In this document: piece after piece, positions 1-10,840 of the stretch
How positions within the stretch are numbered: the first letter of the stretch is position 1
How the letters are laid out: each line of letters starts with the position of its first letter
NCBI GenBank assembly: GCA_019448385.1
Contig: JAGTXO010000048.1
Span: 1 to 64,000, forward strand
Source: Diacronema lutheri
Lineage: Eukaryota; Haptophyta; Pavlovophyceae; Pavlovales; Pavlovaceae
Length of the DNA stretch: 64,000 nt
Reading direction: 5' to 3'
The notes under the pieces: model-generated
Seen by the model: the letters and a program-made list of their open reading frames with translations, nothing else
Told to the model about the DNA's origin: nothing
Database searches by the model: none
Translations under genes and position numbers: made by a program

Positions 1-284
1 GACGCCGGCGGCCACAGCCGTCGAACCCGTGGCTCCGCCATCGTGCGCAACGGCCAGCAGCAGGCCGATTCGGACTTGTCGAGTCAAATCTTCGGGACTC
101 GGGACTCGGGACGGTGTGCGCAGTGCGAACCGTCCCCGCGGCACGTGTCCTCCATCGCAACCGCTGCTGCCGCCGCCTCGTGTTCGGTCGCCCCAAGCTG
201 GGCGGCCACGCTTGACACCCTAACGCGCAGCCGTCCGCCTAACTGCCGCGCGCGGGCGTGCGCTCCAAGCGCTCGGCCGCGCGC

Positions 285-1486
285 TCAGATGAACGGTAGA
301 GCGCATACTGCAGATAGAGACTGCCAGATGCCGCCGTAGAAGCGCTTGATCGAGCCGAGCGACGTCGCGTCGAGGCGGCGGTACGTGGCAAGCCGCTTCA
401 CGGCCGACGCCGCTGGCCGACGGCCATCGGGGCCACAGCCGGCGGAAGACGCCGGCGGGTGCCAAGAGCGCAAGGAGCGTGCCGCTGCGTACGCGCCACC
501 GAGCGCCGAGCACGCGCCGCGCGCGACCGCGCGCACGCCGTAGCGCGTCGCCAAGGTCTTCACCTCTGTACGCCGCGTCACCGACGACGTCCGGCAGGTC
601 CTGGTGACGGCGATCACCGAGGCGAAGACGGTCATTAAGGTGGCGATGAAGCACACGACCGGTTTCCACCGAACGGCACGCCAATCGCCTCGCGCACCGC
701 GAGTAGACGCCAAAGTTGAAAGGAGCCGCGGACTGTCGAGATGACGAGGCCGGCGGCGATGGGGAGCGCTTGAGCTGGATGGGCGGGAGGAGTCGAGGCC
801 GCCAATCGAGAGCCCCAGCGCGTACAACCCGAAGATGAGCTGCGAGAAGCACAGCGCACCGTGAGCAGCCCGCCGCACAGCGAGCCGAGCACGAGTGCCC
901 ATGCGACCTGCGGCGAGATCTCGCCGGCGGCGATGGGGAGGATGGCTTGTTGATCTTGTCCACCTCGACGTCGTAGATCTGGTTGATCCCCACGATGAAC
1001 GCGTTGCCGAGCAGCAGCGCGAGCAGCCCGCGCAGCGCCTGCGGCACGAGCTGCAGGGAGTGCGCTCGGGTGCTCGATCAGCGCGCGCGCGACGCCGGCA
1101 AACGAGGCGAGGATCGTGCCGCGGATCGTGTGCGGCCGGGTGAATTTATACAGCGCGTTCGCCACCCCCGTTCGCGCCGTGCTCTCCACCGCGCTCCCCA
1201 GCTCACCGTCGCCGTCGTCCCGCACGGGCGAGACAATGCTCGCGCTGAGCGCCAATCGCGTCGCCGCTGCTGCTCGACGCCGCCGCGAGCGCGCGCGAGC
1301 GCTGCGCGATGCGTGGCGCTCGTCCGAGCTGCGGCAGCGCGCGCGCGTATTGCGCGACGCGCCCGCTCGCGCCCGCGACCGACGCGAGCGCGAGCACACG
1401 CCATAATTGCGTGCACATACGAAAGCCATCGCTCGGGCGACGTTGGCTGAGGCTGAGTCAGTCGTTGGGCGCACGTTTCCTCCCAC
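285..1486 (-). CDS. HST: Homogentisate solanesyl/phytyltransferase, frame-broken
   Basis: UbiA-family membrane prenyltransferase that joins homogentisate to a prenyl chain in plastid plastoquinone (HST) or tocopherol (HPT) synthesis. The pieces read in the family order: [38 protein letters not shown] (first Asp-rich motif), [37 protein letters not shown] (second Asp motif), KTLATRYGV and a C-terminal ALPFI. The RPHTIRGT and ARALIE segments resemble HST more than HPT. No single frame holds the gene: at least six changes among the three frames occur within about 900 bases. One lies just after DKINK, where one T seems to be missing before the LPIAAGEIS segment. Motifs are kept between the shifts, so I favour homopolymer-length errors over old decay, but a young pseudogene is possible. 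The N-terminal plastid leader is not resolved. Confidence 0.8.
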
Positions 1487-1688
1487 TCACAAGTCTGGCT
1501 TCGACGAGTCGCAGCCTCGCCGGTCACGGCTGCGCCAACCGGCTTCCCGCTGGCTTCGGCCTGGGCGGCGGCAGCAGACGCGAGGCGCCGCGCGCCGCGC
1601 GCCTGCGCCAGGCGCGCGCGGCGGCGGCGGCGGCGGCGGCGGCGGCACCAACTCCGCGCGGAGCGCACGCCGGCCCGGGCACCGCGGC

Positions 1689-2868
1689 TCAGAGCGGCTC
1701 CTCCTGCAGCCAGATGGCCGCCTGCTTGGCGTAGTAGGTGAGGATCACGTCGTCGCGCCCGCGCGCTTGAAGCAGAGGAGCGCCTCGAGCGCCGCCTTGC
1801 GCTCGTCGAGCCAGCCCCTCTCCGCCGCCGCTTTGAGCATGGCGTACTCGCCCGAGACGTGGTACGCGGCGACGGGGAGCTGCGTGTTTTCCTTGAGCCG
1901 GCGGATCACGTCAAGGTAGGGCATGCCGGCTTGACCATCACCATGTCCCGCGCCCTCCGCCTCGTCGAGCGCCAGCTCGATGAGCGCCTCGCGCCCGTTC
2001 GCCGGGTCCTGCTGGTACGTCTTCTTGTCGCCAAAGCCGGGTGCGAGTCGAGCGCGTCGCGGAAGGGGCCGTAGAAGGCGGACGCGTACTTGGCCGTGTA
2101 CGCGAGGATGCCCACCTTCTGGAAGCCGTGCGAGTCGAGCGCGTCTCGGATCGCTCCGACGCGCCCGTCCATCATGTCCGACGGCGCGACAAAGTCGGTG
2201 CCCGCGCGCGCCTGGCAGAGCGCCTGCTTGCACAGCTGCTCGATCGTCTCGTCGTTGACGATCTCGCCGCCGCGCACGACGCCGTCGTGCCCCTCGGACG
2301 AGTACGGGTCGAGCGCGACGTCGGTGAACACGACCGACTCGGGCAGCGCGGCCTTGAGCATGCGGACGGCGGTGGGCACGATGCCCGCCGGGTTGTACGC
2401 CTCCTCGCCGCGTTCGTCTTCAGCGCGTCGTCCACTTTCGGGAACAGGACGAACGCCTTGACCGCCGACGGCGTACGCGGCCTTGGCCTCGGCGACCATC
2501 GACGGGAGCGAGTGGCGCTCGCAGCCGGGCATCGAGGCGATCGGGGTCGTTGCGGTCGGCGGAGTGGATGAAGAGCGGGTAAATAAAAATCGGCGGCTGT
2601 CACCGCATTCTCCCTCACCATCCGTCGCACAGACTCGGACTTGCCGATTGCGGCGCGGGCGCGGCGCGCTGCGGGAGCCACGGCTCGCCCTGCGTGTCGC
2701 GCTGCATGAACGGGTTGGGGACCGGGTCGACCTCGACGGCCGCGGACGCGGGCGCGCTCGTCGCGCGCACGCCCTGCAGCGCAGCGCGCGTGGACGCCGG
2801 CGCGCCCGCGCCCGCCCGCGCCCCTGGCCTAGCCATGCCGCCACCAGCAGCACGCTGAGCGCGAGCAT
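1689..2868 (-). CDS. hemB: Delta-aminolevulinic acid dehydratase (porphobilinogen synthase), frame-broken
   Basis: Condenses two 5-aminolevulinate molecules to porphobilinogen in haem and chlorophyll synthesis. The pieces cover nearly the whole enzyme: KSESVRRMVRE, SMPGCERHSLPSMVAEA, VKAFVLFPKVDDALK, FTDVALDPYSSEGHDG, DFVAPSDMMDGRV (active-site region), YTAKYASAFYGPFRDA, DMVMVKPA (Schiff-base lysine region), GMPYLDVIRRLKE, YHVSGEYAMLKAA, and the end ILTYYAKQAAIWLQEEPL followed by TGA. The ATG at 2868 opens a hydrophobic stretch (MLALSVLLVAAW), which fits a signal-peptide-plus-transit leader for a secondary plastid. At least seven frame changes interrupt it. One is visible as a T5 run near 2583, one base longer than needed to keep DFIYPLFIH in frame. 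The protein text is otherwise intact, so sequencing or assembly indels are the likely cause. Confidence 0.85.
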
Positions 2869-2930
2869 CGTGGTGCCGTACAAAATAATGAAGAATTAAA
2901 AATCCGTTTCAAACTTCCACAAGCCGCGGG

Positions 2931-3990
2931 ATGGCCGACCGGACGGCGGTCGCGGTGGCGTGCGCGCTGGGGGCGACGGGCGCGCTGGCGGTCGTGATTG
3001 TTGCGATATATCTGACGGGCTGGGCGCCGCGCTGGTTGCTTAGCCTTGAGGCCCGCCTCTTCGCTCGGTCAAGCGCCGCAAGCAGTGGAGCTGGGACCGT
3101 GTCGACGAGCGCGTCTTCATCGGAAGCCTGCCTCGCTGGCCCGAGCGCTCGCCGAGCTGCGCGCGCACGGCGTGGGCGCGGTGCTCTCGCTCAACGAGAC
3201 ATGGGAGCTCGCCGTTTCCCGCCGCGTGTGTGCGTGACGACTGTGGCATGGCCATGCGCCAGCTGCCGACCGCCGACTTCTTCGCGCCGAGCCAGCGCGA
3301 CCTCGTCGAGGCCGTCGCGTTCATCGACCGGCATGCGCGCGCGGGCACGGGCGTGTACGTGCACTGCAACGGCGGCCGTGGGCGCAGCGCCGTCGCGGTG
3401 ATCTGCTACCTCATCTACGCGCGCGGCGAGACCGCCGACTCGGCCTTTGCACTCGTGCGCGCCGCTCGCCGCATAGCCAACCTGCGCGCGCTTTGCGGGC
3501 TGCGCACGCAGTGGCGCGCGGTGCGCACCTTGAGCGCGAGCTCAGGGCAGCGCGGGCCGAGCTTGCGCGGCGTGGCGTCGATGGGCACGGCCTCGACGAG
3601 CTCTTCGCACCGCCGCGCGGCGCGGAGCGCGGCGTGGGCGGTGCCGTGCGGCCGAAGACGTCGCAGGTCGTCCCGGCCGCGGACGAGGGTCCGGCAGGCG
3701 CGGGCGCGGCGGGCGTCGCACAGCCGGGCGTCGCCGCCGCACCGGCCGTGCCGGCTGGAGCGTGCGTCGGCTCGCTCGCACCGGTCGTCGAGCGGCAGCG
3801 CGCGCGCTCTCCTCTGCCGCGCTCGCCGCCGCACCTCGGCGGCTGCACGCCGCCGGCGGGTGCGTCGGAGGAGCCGATGCCGACGGCAGGCGCGTCGACG
3901 GGCAGCCGCGGACGCATGCACGGCGGCGGCACTTTGGAGGCCGTGCAGCGAGCCGTCCCGCCGGTCGCGATGGCGATGGCCGCCGCGTAG
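2931..3990 (+). CDS. PTPMT1-like dual-specificity phosphatase, frame-broken
   Basis: The catalytic P-loop HCNGGRGRS (Cys-x5-Arg) near 3362 is of the PTPMT1 / phosphatidylglycerophosphatase type, followed by VICYLIYARGETADSAF. Upstream pieces match the family order: an N-terminal membrane-anchor stretch (ATGALAVVIVAIYLTGW), KQWSWDRVDERVFIGSLP, and GVGAVLSLNETWELAV. The C-terminal tail is rich in Ala, Pro and Gly and ends with a stop at 3990. In mitochondria or plastids such enzymes remove phosphate from phosphatidylglycerophosphate during phosphatidylglycerol and cardiolipin synthesis; the substrate here is inferred. The pieces use three frames with about four changes between 3060 and 3560, like the two genes to the left. 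Some changes might be short introns, but the spacing is too tight for most. Confidence 0.65.
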
Positions 3991-4136
3991 CAACTAGCAT
4001 CGTCTCCGGGCCGACGTTCTTCGAAAGACGATGAAGAAGCCGAGCCGTTTTGAAAATCCAAGAAGCCGAAAGAAACTATCGACCCTTCCAGCAGCTTTGC
4101 ACCACCCTCTCAAGATTCCTCGCCGAGTGCGGGTAC

Positions 4137-7100
4137 ATGACCAGTGCCAACGCTGCGCCGTCCATCGGCGCGACGCCGCCCACGGATATGCTCGCGACGG
4201 ACGCGCAGCCGGCGTCGTTCACGGCGCGCCTGAAGCGCGCGTTTGATCTTGAGCACCACTTCGAGAAGATCGCGCGCGCCATCGTGGTGCGGCCGTACAA
4301 GTTCCTCGCCGCGTCGCTCGTGCTCACGCTGCTGCTCGGCGGCGGCTGGTCGTTTCAGTTCAACGAGACGCGGCCGGAGAAGCAGTGGGTGCCGCGCACG
4401 GCGATCGCTCTCGAGCACAAGGATTACGTCGACGTCGTGTGGCCCGGCGAGCTCAGCTTCTCCGCGTGGATCGCGACGCCCGCGGTCGAGGGCGGCAACA
4501 TGCTCGATGCCAAGGTCCTCAAGGAGCTGCGCGCGATCGAGGAGAAGGTGAAGACGCTCAGCGTCGACGGCGGCGCGGCGGCGGTCGCGCAATTCCCAAA
4601 CATCGACGCCGCGACGCTCGCCAAGGTCGAGGGCGACTGGTCGTACGAGGGCACGGGCCGCACGGAGCGCAAGTGCTTTCGCTTCGGGCCGACGTGCGGC
4701 CAGACGTCCATCCTCGCGATCTTCAACGACGACCGCGACGTGATCTCGCGGCTGAACAACGAGGCGGTGCTACGTGCCGTCAACTTTTGGGAGGACCAGA
4801 AGCAAAAGTGCGTCGTCTCGATCGCCGCGGCCGACTCGCCGTGCGCGGACCCGTCCGCGTGGGTGAGCGGCGCATCCAAAAAGGCGTGCCAGGCGTACGA
4901 CACGGCGAAGGAGCGCGCCGACTGCCGCGAGGCGGCCGAGCTGTATTGCGACGAATACTGCTCCGACCCCGACGACGACGCGTGCGAGGACGGCGGCTGC
5001 AAGGACGTCCTCTTCTTCAAGTCGGTCGCGAACAGCTCGATGGCCGGCGCGCAGCTCGCCTTTTTGGGCGATGGCTCCGACTTTGAGCCCTTCGCGCTCA
5101 AGACGGTTGCGTCGTCGGGCAACGGGCCCAAAAAGGATGCGGACGGCGACTACACGCGCGCCGACGCGCTGCGCGGCGCCTTCTTCCTCGAGAGCAGCCA
5201 AATCACCGTCGGCGGCGATGCGGTCGACGTGGTGGGCGACGCGTGGGAGAAGGAGGCGCTCTGCGCGGTCGGCATCCCGGCGGGCGGGTACACGACGGAG
5301 GAGTGCCCGCTGCCCGAGCACGTGCGCTTCACCGCGCTCTTCTCGCGCTCCTTCTCTGACGAGTTTGGCGGCGCGATCAACAGCGATCTCGTCCGGCTCG
5401 GCGCGGCCGTCGTCGGCATCGCCGCGTACAGTGCGCGCGGGGCGGGGCGCGGCGCGCGCGATGCGCGCCGCCGCGGCCAACGTCGCCTTCCTCCCCTCCC
5501 CCTCCCCTCCTCCCCCTCGCTGCAACAGTGATACTTATGATCTCGCCGTGCGACCCGGTGCACTCAAAGATCGGCCTCTCGTTGGCCACGGTGCTCATCA
5601 CGCTGCTCTCGTACGTGTGCACCACGGGGCTCGGCTCGTACGTGGGCATCTTCACCTCTCAATTGTCCAATCTGGTCCCTTTCTTGCTCCTAGGTTTGGG
5701 CGTTGACGATGCGTTCGTGTTGGTGACTGAGCGCAGCGCTCGCCGTGCAGCGCGCCGTCTCACCCGGGCGGCAGATGGCCCGCCGCCTTCCTCACCACAC
5801 CCGGCTGCCGTTCGCCGCCCACCGTCCAACGCGCGCCGTGCGGCGCAGGTGGGCGAGTACAACCGGGCGACGCTGATCAACCCGACGGCGAGCGCGGAGG
5901 AGCGGTGCATCGCCGCGACCAAGCACGGCGGCGTCTCGATCCTCATCACGTCGCTCACCGATGCGCTCGCCTTCCTCGTCGGCTCGAGTACGGTGCTGCC
6001 CGCACTGGAGTCGTTCTGCCTCTACGCAGGGATGGGCATCGTGTTTTGCTTCGCCTTCCAGCTGACCATCTTCTTGCCCGTCCTCCTCCTCGATGCGCGC
6101 CGCGTTGAGCGCAAGCGGTACGACATGCTCTGCTGCCTGAGCTCGAGCAAGGAGCACCCGTTCGACGACCCGCGCGGCGGCTGCTGCGTGGCCGCGGCGA
6201 CGGGCGTCAAGTTCCCCAACAACACGCTCGAGCGCGGCTTTGGCGCGTTCGCGCGCACGATCATCACGCGTCCGGGCAAGGCCTTGGTGCTCGCCGTCTT
6301 TGCCGCCATCTTTGCGATCGGCGCGACCGGCGCGAGCCGGATTTACGCCGACTTCCGCCTCGAGTGGTTCATCCCGGACAACTCGTACGTGCAAAGCTTC
6401 TTCACGCTCAACGACGCGCTCTTCGCGCAGGGCACGCCATTCTCCGTGTACACGGTCGAAGGCGACTACTTTGCACAGCAGCGCGGCTTCAAGTCGCTCT
6501 CGGCCTTCCTCAACTCGACCAAGTACGTCGATCAGAACGAGGACGTGTCCGACTGGAGCGCGGCGTTCCTCACGTACGCCAAGGAGACCGACTCGTCGTG
6601 GCTCGACCGGGACGGCCTCTTCAAGCGCGAGGACGTCTTCTACCGGCAGCTGCTCCAGTGGCTGCACGGCGCGGGCCGCGAGTTCTCGTCCGCGGTCAAG
6701 TGGGTCGACACCAAGTGCGACGACGACGACGAGTACGGGCGCTGCCAGCAGGAGCTCGGGCTGCGAGCGACGCGCATCTCGGCCGTGACCGCGCTCGAGC
6801 AGACCAACGTCGGGCGCGACCGGTACAACACGCTCGTCGCGCTGCGCGAGGCGATCGACGAGCGCGTGCCTGGTGCCTTCCCCTACTCGGGCACGTTCCT
6901 CTTCTGGGAGGAGACGGGCTCCATCGACCGCGAGCTCGTGCGCAACTTGCTCATCTGCGCCGCTGTGATCATCGTCGTGATCGGCCTGCTCATCCCGGAG
7001 AAGCGCTCGGCGGTCAGCGCACCGCATGCGTCGCGCCGCGCCGCGTTGCGCTGCGCCGCGCTCACGCGCTCACGCGCTCACAGCGCTCACGCGCCGCTGC

Positions 7101-7629
7101 GCCGCTGCGCCGCTGCGCCGCTGCGCAGGCGTTGGTGGTGATGGGCGTGTTGATGGCCGTGGTGGAGGTGGTGGGCTATCTGCACTGGTGGGGCGTGACC
7201 ATCTCGGGCGTCTCGACCATCTACATCCTCATCTCGGTGGGGCTGACGGTCGACTACTCGGCGCACATCGCGCACATCTTTGTGCTCGAGACCGGCTCGG
7301 CGGACGAGCGCGCGATCAAGGCGCTCTCGCGCATCGGCCCGTCCGTCTTCAACGCGGTCGCGTCGACGCTCGTTGCGGTGCTCGCGCTCTCGACGTCCGC
7401 CTCGTACGTCTTCCGCGTCTTCTTTCAGGCCCTGTGCCTCACGGTCGTGCTCGGCGGCGCGCACGGCCTCGTGCTGCTGCCCGTTTTGCTCTCGCTCGTC
7501 GGCGGCAAGCTCGACGCGCCCGGCGTGCCTGCGCCGATCGGCAAGGTGAAGGTTGCCGAGGCGGACGCGGAGTCGGCCACCGAGTCGGCCGTCAAGCTGC
7601 CGCCGGCGAAGGCCGTCGGCGCGGCGTGA
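4137..7629 (+). CDS. Patched/NPC1-like RND-family membrane protein with sterol-sensing domain
   Basis: Four exons: 4137-5430, 5529-5722, 5849-7012 and 7129-7629, giving 1050 residues. The introns (98, 126 and 116 bases) are GT-AG with phases 1, 0 and 0, and the first ends in a strong C/T tract before CAACAG. Residues 60-90 form the first membrane helix (FLAASLVLTLLLGGGW) followed by FNETRPEKQW. A large Cys-rich extracytoplasmic loop is followed by a sterol-sensing five-helix block containing GLGVDDAFVLV, the Patched-type GxxxDD motif. A second loop and a second helix bundle with GLTVDYSAHIAH (GxxxD) follow. This is the layout of PTCHD/Patched RND transporters, which use ion gradients to move sterols or lipids. 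The start is the first in-frame ATG; an upstream exon cannot be excluded. Unlike the genes to its left it has no frame break. Confidence 0.85.
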
Positions 7630-8091
7630 AGTCTGGGGCCGTGATCGTCGTGATCGTCGTGATCGGTCGGCGCGGCGCGAAGTGAAGTATAGATGGTCAA
7701 GCCAAATCCGATCAGGGGCACGATCGCGCCCCGAGTGCAGCGCGGGCCGTTCGGAAGGACGTCCTTGTGAGGGAGCTCTTCGCGTTTGGCGAGCGGGGGA
7801 GCACGACGCGCAGCGTTGCTGCGGCGGCGTGCGGGCGGCGAGCAGCGGTCGGGCTGCTCGCGACGAGGCCGGAGCAGACGGCGCCGTGGCCGCCGGCGCA
7901 GGTGACGCGCGCCGACGAGCCGTAGCGAGCGTCCGTGATCCGCACGGCGGTTGGAGCGGGCCGGCTGGTGCGGCGCGCTCGGCCACGGGTGGCGGCGTGC
8001 ACGGTCGTGCCGCGCGCGGCACGCGTCGCCAGCCGCGCGCGACCTGGGCAGAGCCCGCAAAGCGTCGACCGCTGCGCGGCTCGGCCGTGCG
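7630..8091. other. Intergenic stretch between the Patched-like gene and the giant minus-strand block
   Basis: No convincing gene. A short minus-strand reading near 7790-7660 (VPLIGFGLTIYTSLRAAP) has protein-like composition with a hydrophobic run, but it has no start, partner exon or recognisable family. Just after the Patched stop the sequence repeats GTGATCGTC three times (about 7641-7665). This stretch would contain the 3' ends of two convergent transcripts. Confidence 0.4.
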
Positions 8092-8278
8092 TCAACGCCG
8101 GCCGCGCTTCGGCCCGCGCGCGCTGCCGCCGCCGGCACTGGCGCTGGCAGCTCCGCGGGCGGGGGTGCGGGCGCGAGAGCCGCCGCCGCCACCGCCGCCG
8201 CGCCCGCCGCCGTCGTCGCCACCGCCGTCGCCGCCGCCGCCTCCCCCGCCGTCATCGTCGTCGTCGCCGCCGCCGCCT

Positions 8279-8311
<33 letters not shown>

Positions 8312-10840
8312 CCGCCGCCGTCGCCGCTGCCATCGTCGTCGTCGTCGTCGTCGCCCTCGTCGTCGCCCTCGTCGTCGCCGTCGCACTCGTCGTCGCAGTC
8401 GTCGCCCTCGCCGTGCACCATGCGCTCCTCACGCTCCCACACCTCGCCGCGCGCCCACCAGGCGAGCACGAGGGCAAAGCGCTCAGGCGTCGACGTGGTG
8501 TCGCGCCCGGCCGCGTGCGCCGCCATGTCGTGCACGTCGTAGAAGATGTTGCGCGCGGCGTTGTAGTCGCGGTGCACGGGCTTCTTGCCGCCGTTGCACG
8601 CCGGGCAGATGACGAGCGCGTGCACCGTGCGCGTGCCGCCCTTTGCCACGGGCAGGCGCGGGTTCTGCGCGAGCTCCGCGCCGCAGCGCTGCAGCCTGCC
8701 GCCCTTGGCGAGCCGCGGCATCGAGCAGTGCATCGACGTGTACGGCTCGGGCACGAAGACGGCCGCGACGCCGCGCCGCCGCAGCTCGCGCAGCAGCCCC
8801 ACCTGGAAGGCGGGCGGCGCGCCCTTGGGCTGCGCGCCCTTGTGGTCGCGCAGCCACTTGCCCACGCACACGAGCAGCCGGTCGCGCGTCACGCCGTCGA
8901 CACAGTGCGCCGCGATGAGCGCCTCGGCGACGCGCGCCGCGTTGGACCGCCCGCCGCTGTCGCGCCGCCAGCGCTCCTTCCGGCGCGCCGGCGCGTCGTA
9001 CACGTGCTCGGCGGCGCGCTCGCGCACACCGCGCGCTCTCGCGGTGGAAGGCGATGTATTTGCCCGCGTCGAGCACCTTGGCGCTGTGCGCCTCGCCAAG
9101 CCGCGCCTCGTCCGCCTCCACGCTGAACTCCTCGCCGCGCCCGTCGGTGCGCACGCGCCGCCGCGCCGCGTTGGTCTTGGCCGTCTCGCGCGCAAAGCCC
9201 GCGGCGCGCGCGCGCGCGCGCTGCGTGAACTGCCGCCAGACGGCCGCCCGCCCGACGTGCGCAGAGTAGGTGGTGATGTTGCCCATGTTCGGGTCGGCCG
9301 CGACGACGACCGCCGCCTCGACGTCGATCGCCCGCCGCAGCTCGGAGCCGAGCGCGACGGCGATGCGCCCGTCCGGCCGGCGCCAGCGGTGCAGGACGCC
9401 CGAGCCGCCGGCCGGCGCCTGCGCCTTCGGCACGAGGACGGTCCCGACGGCGTGCACGGCGACGCCATCTGTCACCACCGACTTGACGGGCTGCCGGCCC
9501 GGGAGCGGCACGCGCGGCAGCGGCGCGAGGCCAACCCACGAGCGCCGCGCGTGCCACGGCAGATCGGCCGGCGGCCGCTCGCGCCCGGCGTAGTCGAAGA
9601 CGCGGTTGGAGATGTCGAAGCGCGTCGCAAAGACCGCGTACCTGACGCGCACGTCCGACATCGGCGGGGTGTTGCCGTTTGTGCCTGTCCACTTGATCGG
9701 CTCGCCATCGTGGTCGCGCAGGTCCAGCGCCTTGAGCCGCGCGCGCAGCTCCTTGCGCTCGTCATCCGAAAGCGTCACCCAGATGGCGCTCGCGGCGAGG
9801 CGCACGTTGCGCGGCACCTGCGCGCAGCGCGCGGCGCGCGAGCGCGCGGGCGCGTGACCAACCTGGCCGCGGGGCGGCGCGCACGGCGGCGGCGCGCGCG
9901 CTTGGGCGCTCGGCGGCGGCAGCGGCAGCCACGCCTCGCGCGCACATTGTGCGTGCGCAGCGGCGCCACATTGTACCGCGGCGGCCGTCCGGTCAGCTGC
10001 GTGTGGATGTGCGCGAGCCGGCAGAGCAGCGCCTGCCCCTCGGCCACGTGCTGCAGGGTGCGGATCTGCACGAGGAAGTAGCGCGTCGTGTGCCGGTCGT
10101 AGTTCCACCTTTTCGTGGGCGTGCACTTGTAGTCGATCTTGTGGAGGACCATGTCGGGCAGGTGGCGGTCGAGCGCGGCGGGGCAGCCGACGCGCGCACC
10201 CTCCACGTCGCCGCGCAGCAGCCGCTCGCACAGCTCGCGCACGCGCGCGTTTCGCTGCATCTCGGGCAGCGCGACGAGCGCCTCGTCGCGCTCGACTGCC
10301 GCGCGGACGACGTCGCGGAGCAGCCCGTTCACGACGCGCGATGGATGCATCAGGCACGCGGTGGACACCTGCGTCGCCTCCGCCTCGAGGATCTCCGTGA
10401 GGCCCACCGCGCAGACGGGCTGGACGCCCTCGGCCATCTCGCCGACGGCGCGCGCCGTCGCCGCCTTGGTCTGCGCGGCGGCTTGCTCGGCGGGCTTGCC
10501 TCGGGGCGCTGCACCGTACGTGCTCTCGTCCTTGTGCCAGCCGATGGCCGAGAAGATCGCACGGACGGTTCCCTTGTCCATCGTGGTCGACGTGTGCACG
10601 CTGGTCGACGGGCCGCCCGACGCCGCGCCGACGGCCTGCGCGCTCGCCACCGCAGCCTCGTCGCGCACCACCTTGTTGATGACGCGGTACGCCTGTGTCG
10701 TGAGCCTGTGCACGGCCGCCGCGATGCGCCGCAGCTCCTTCCGCGCACCGGGCTGCGCCGTCACCGCCTGCGGCCCCGCGTTGAGCGTCGAGCGCTTGAC
10801 CACGAAGCCCGGGAGCACGCTGACGCGCGTGCGCGCCGTC
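8092..10840 (-). other. Fanzor (TnpB-like) RNA-guided nuclease domain
   Basis: C-terminal part of the giant downstream frame. The N-terminal helical part (AAAVHRLTTQAYRVINKVV) resembles the Fanzor/TnpB wedge-REC region. RuvC-I is VVAADPNMGNITTYS near 9292. EPYTSMHCSM near 8745 corresponds to the conserved Glu/TS segment before the zinc ribbon. VICPACNGGKKPVHRDYNAA near 8610-8555 gives the CxxC pair and the RuvC-III RDxNAA motif. The first Cys pair of the ribbon is widely spaced, as if it carries an insertion. Fanzors are eukaryotic relatives of TnpB that cut DNA guided by an RNA from the element's end, and they often ride in transposons. The catalytic residues are present, but one change of frame inside the domain is not explained by an intron. 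I did not find a guide-RNA scaffold. Confidence 0.75.

Noticed and set aside
8160-8420. Plus-strand proline/serine-rich protein
   Set aside because: It is the antisense of the Asp/Gly-rich tail of the Fanzor protein (GAC/GGC repeats).
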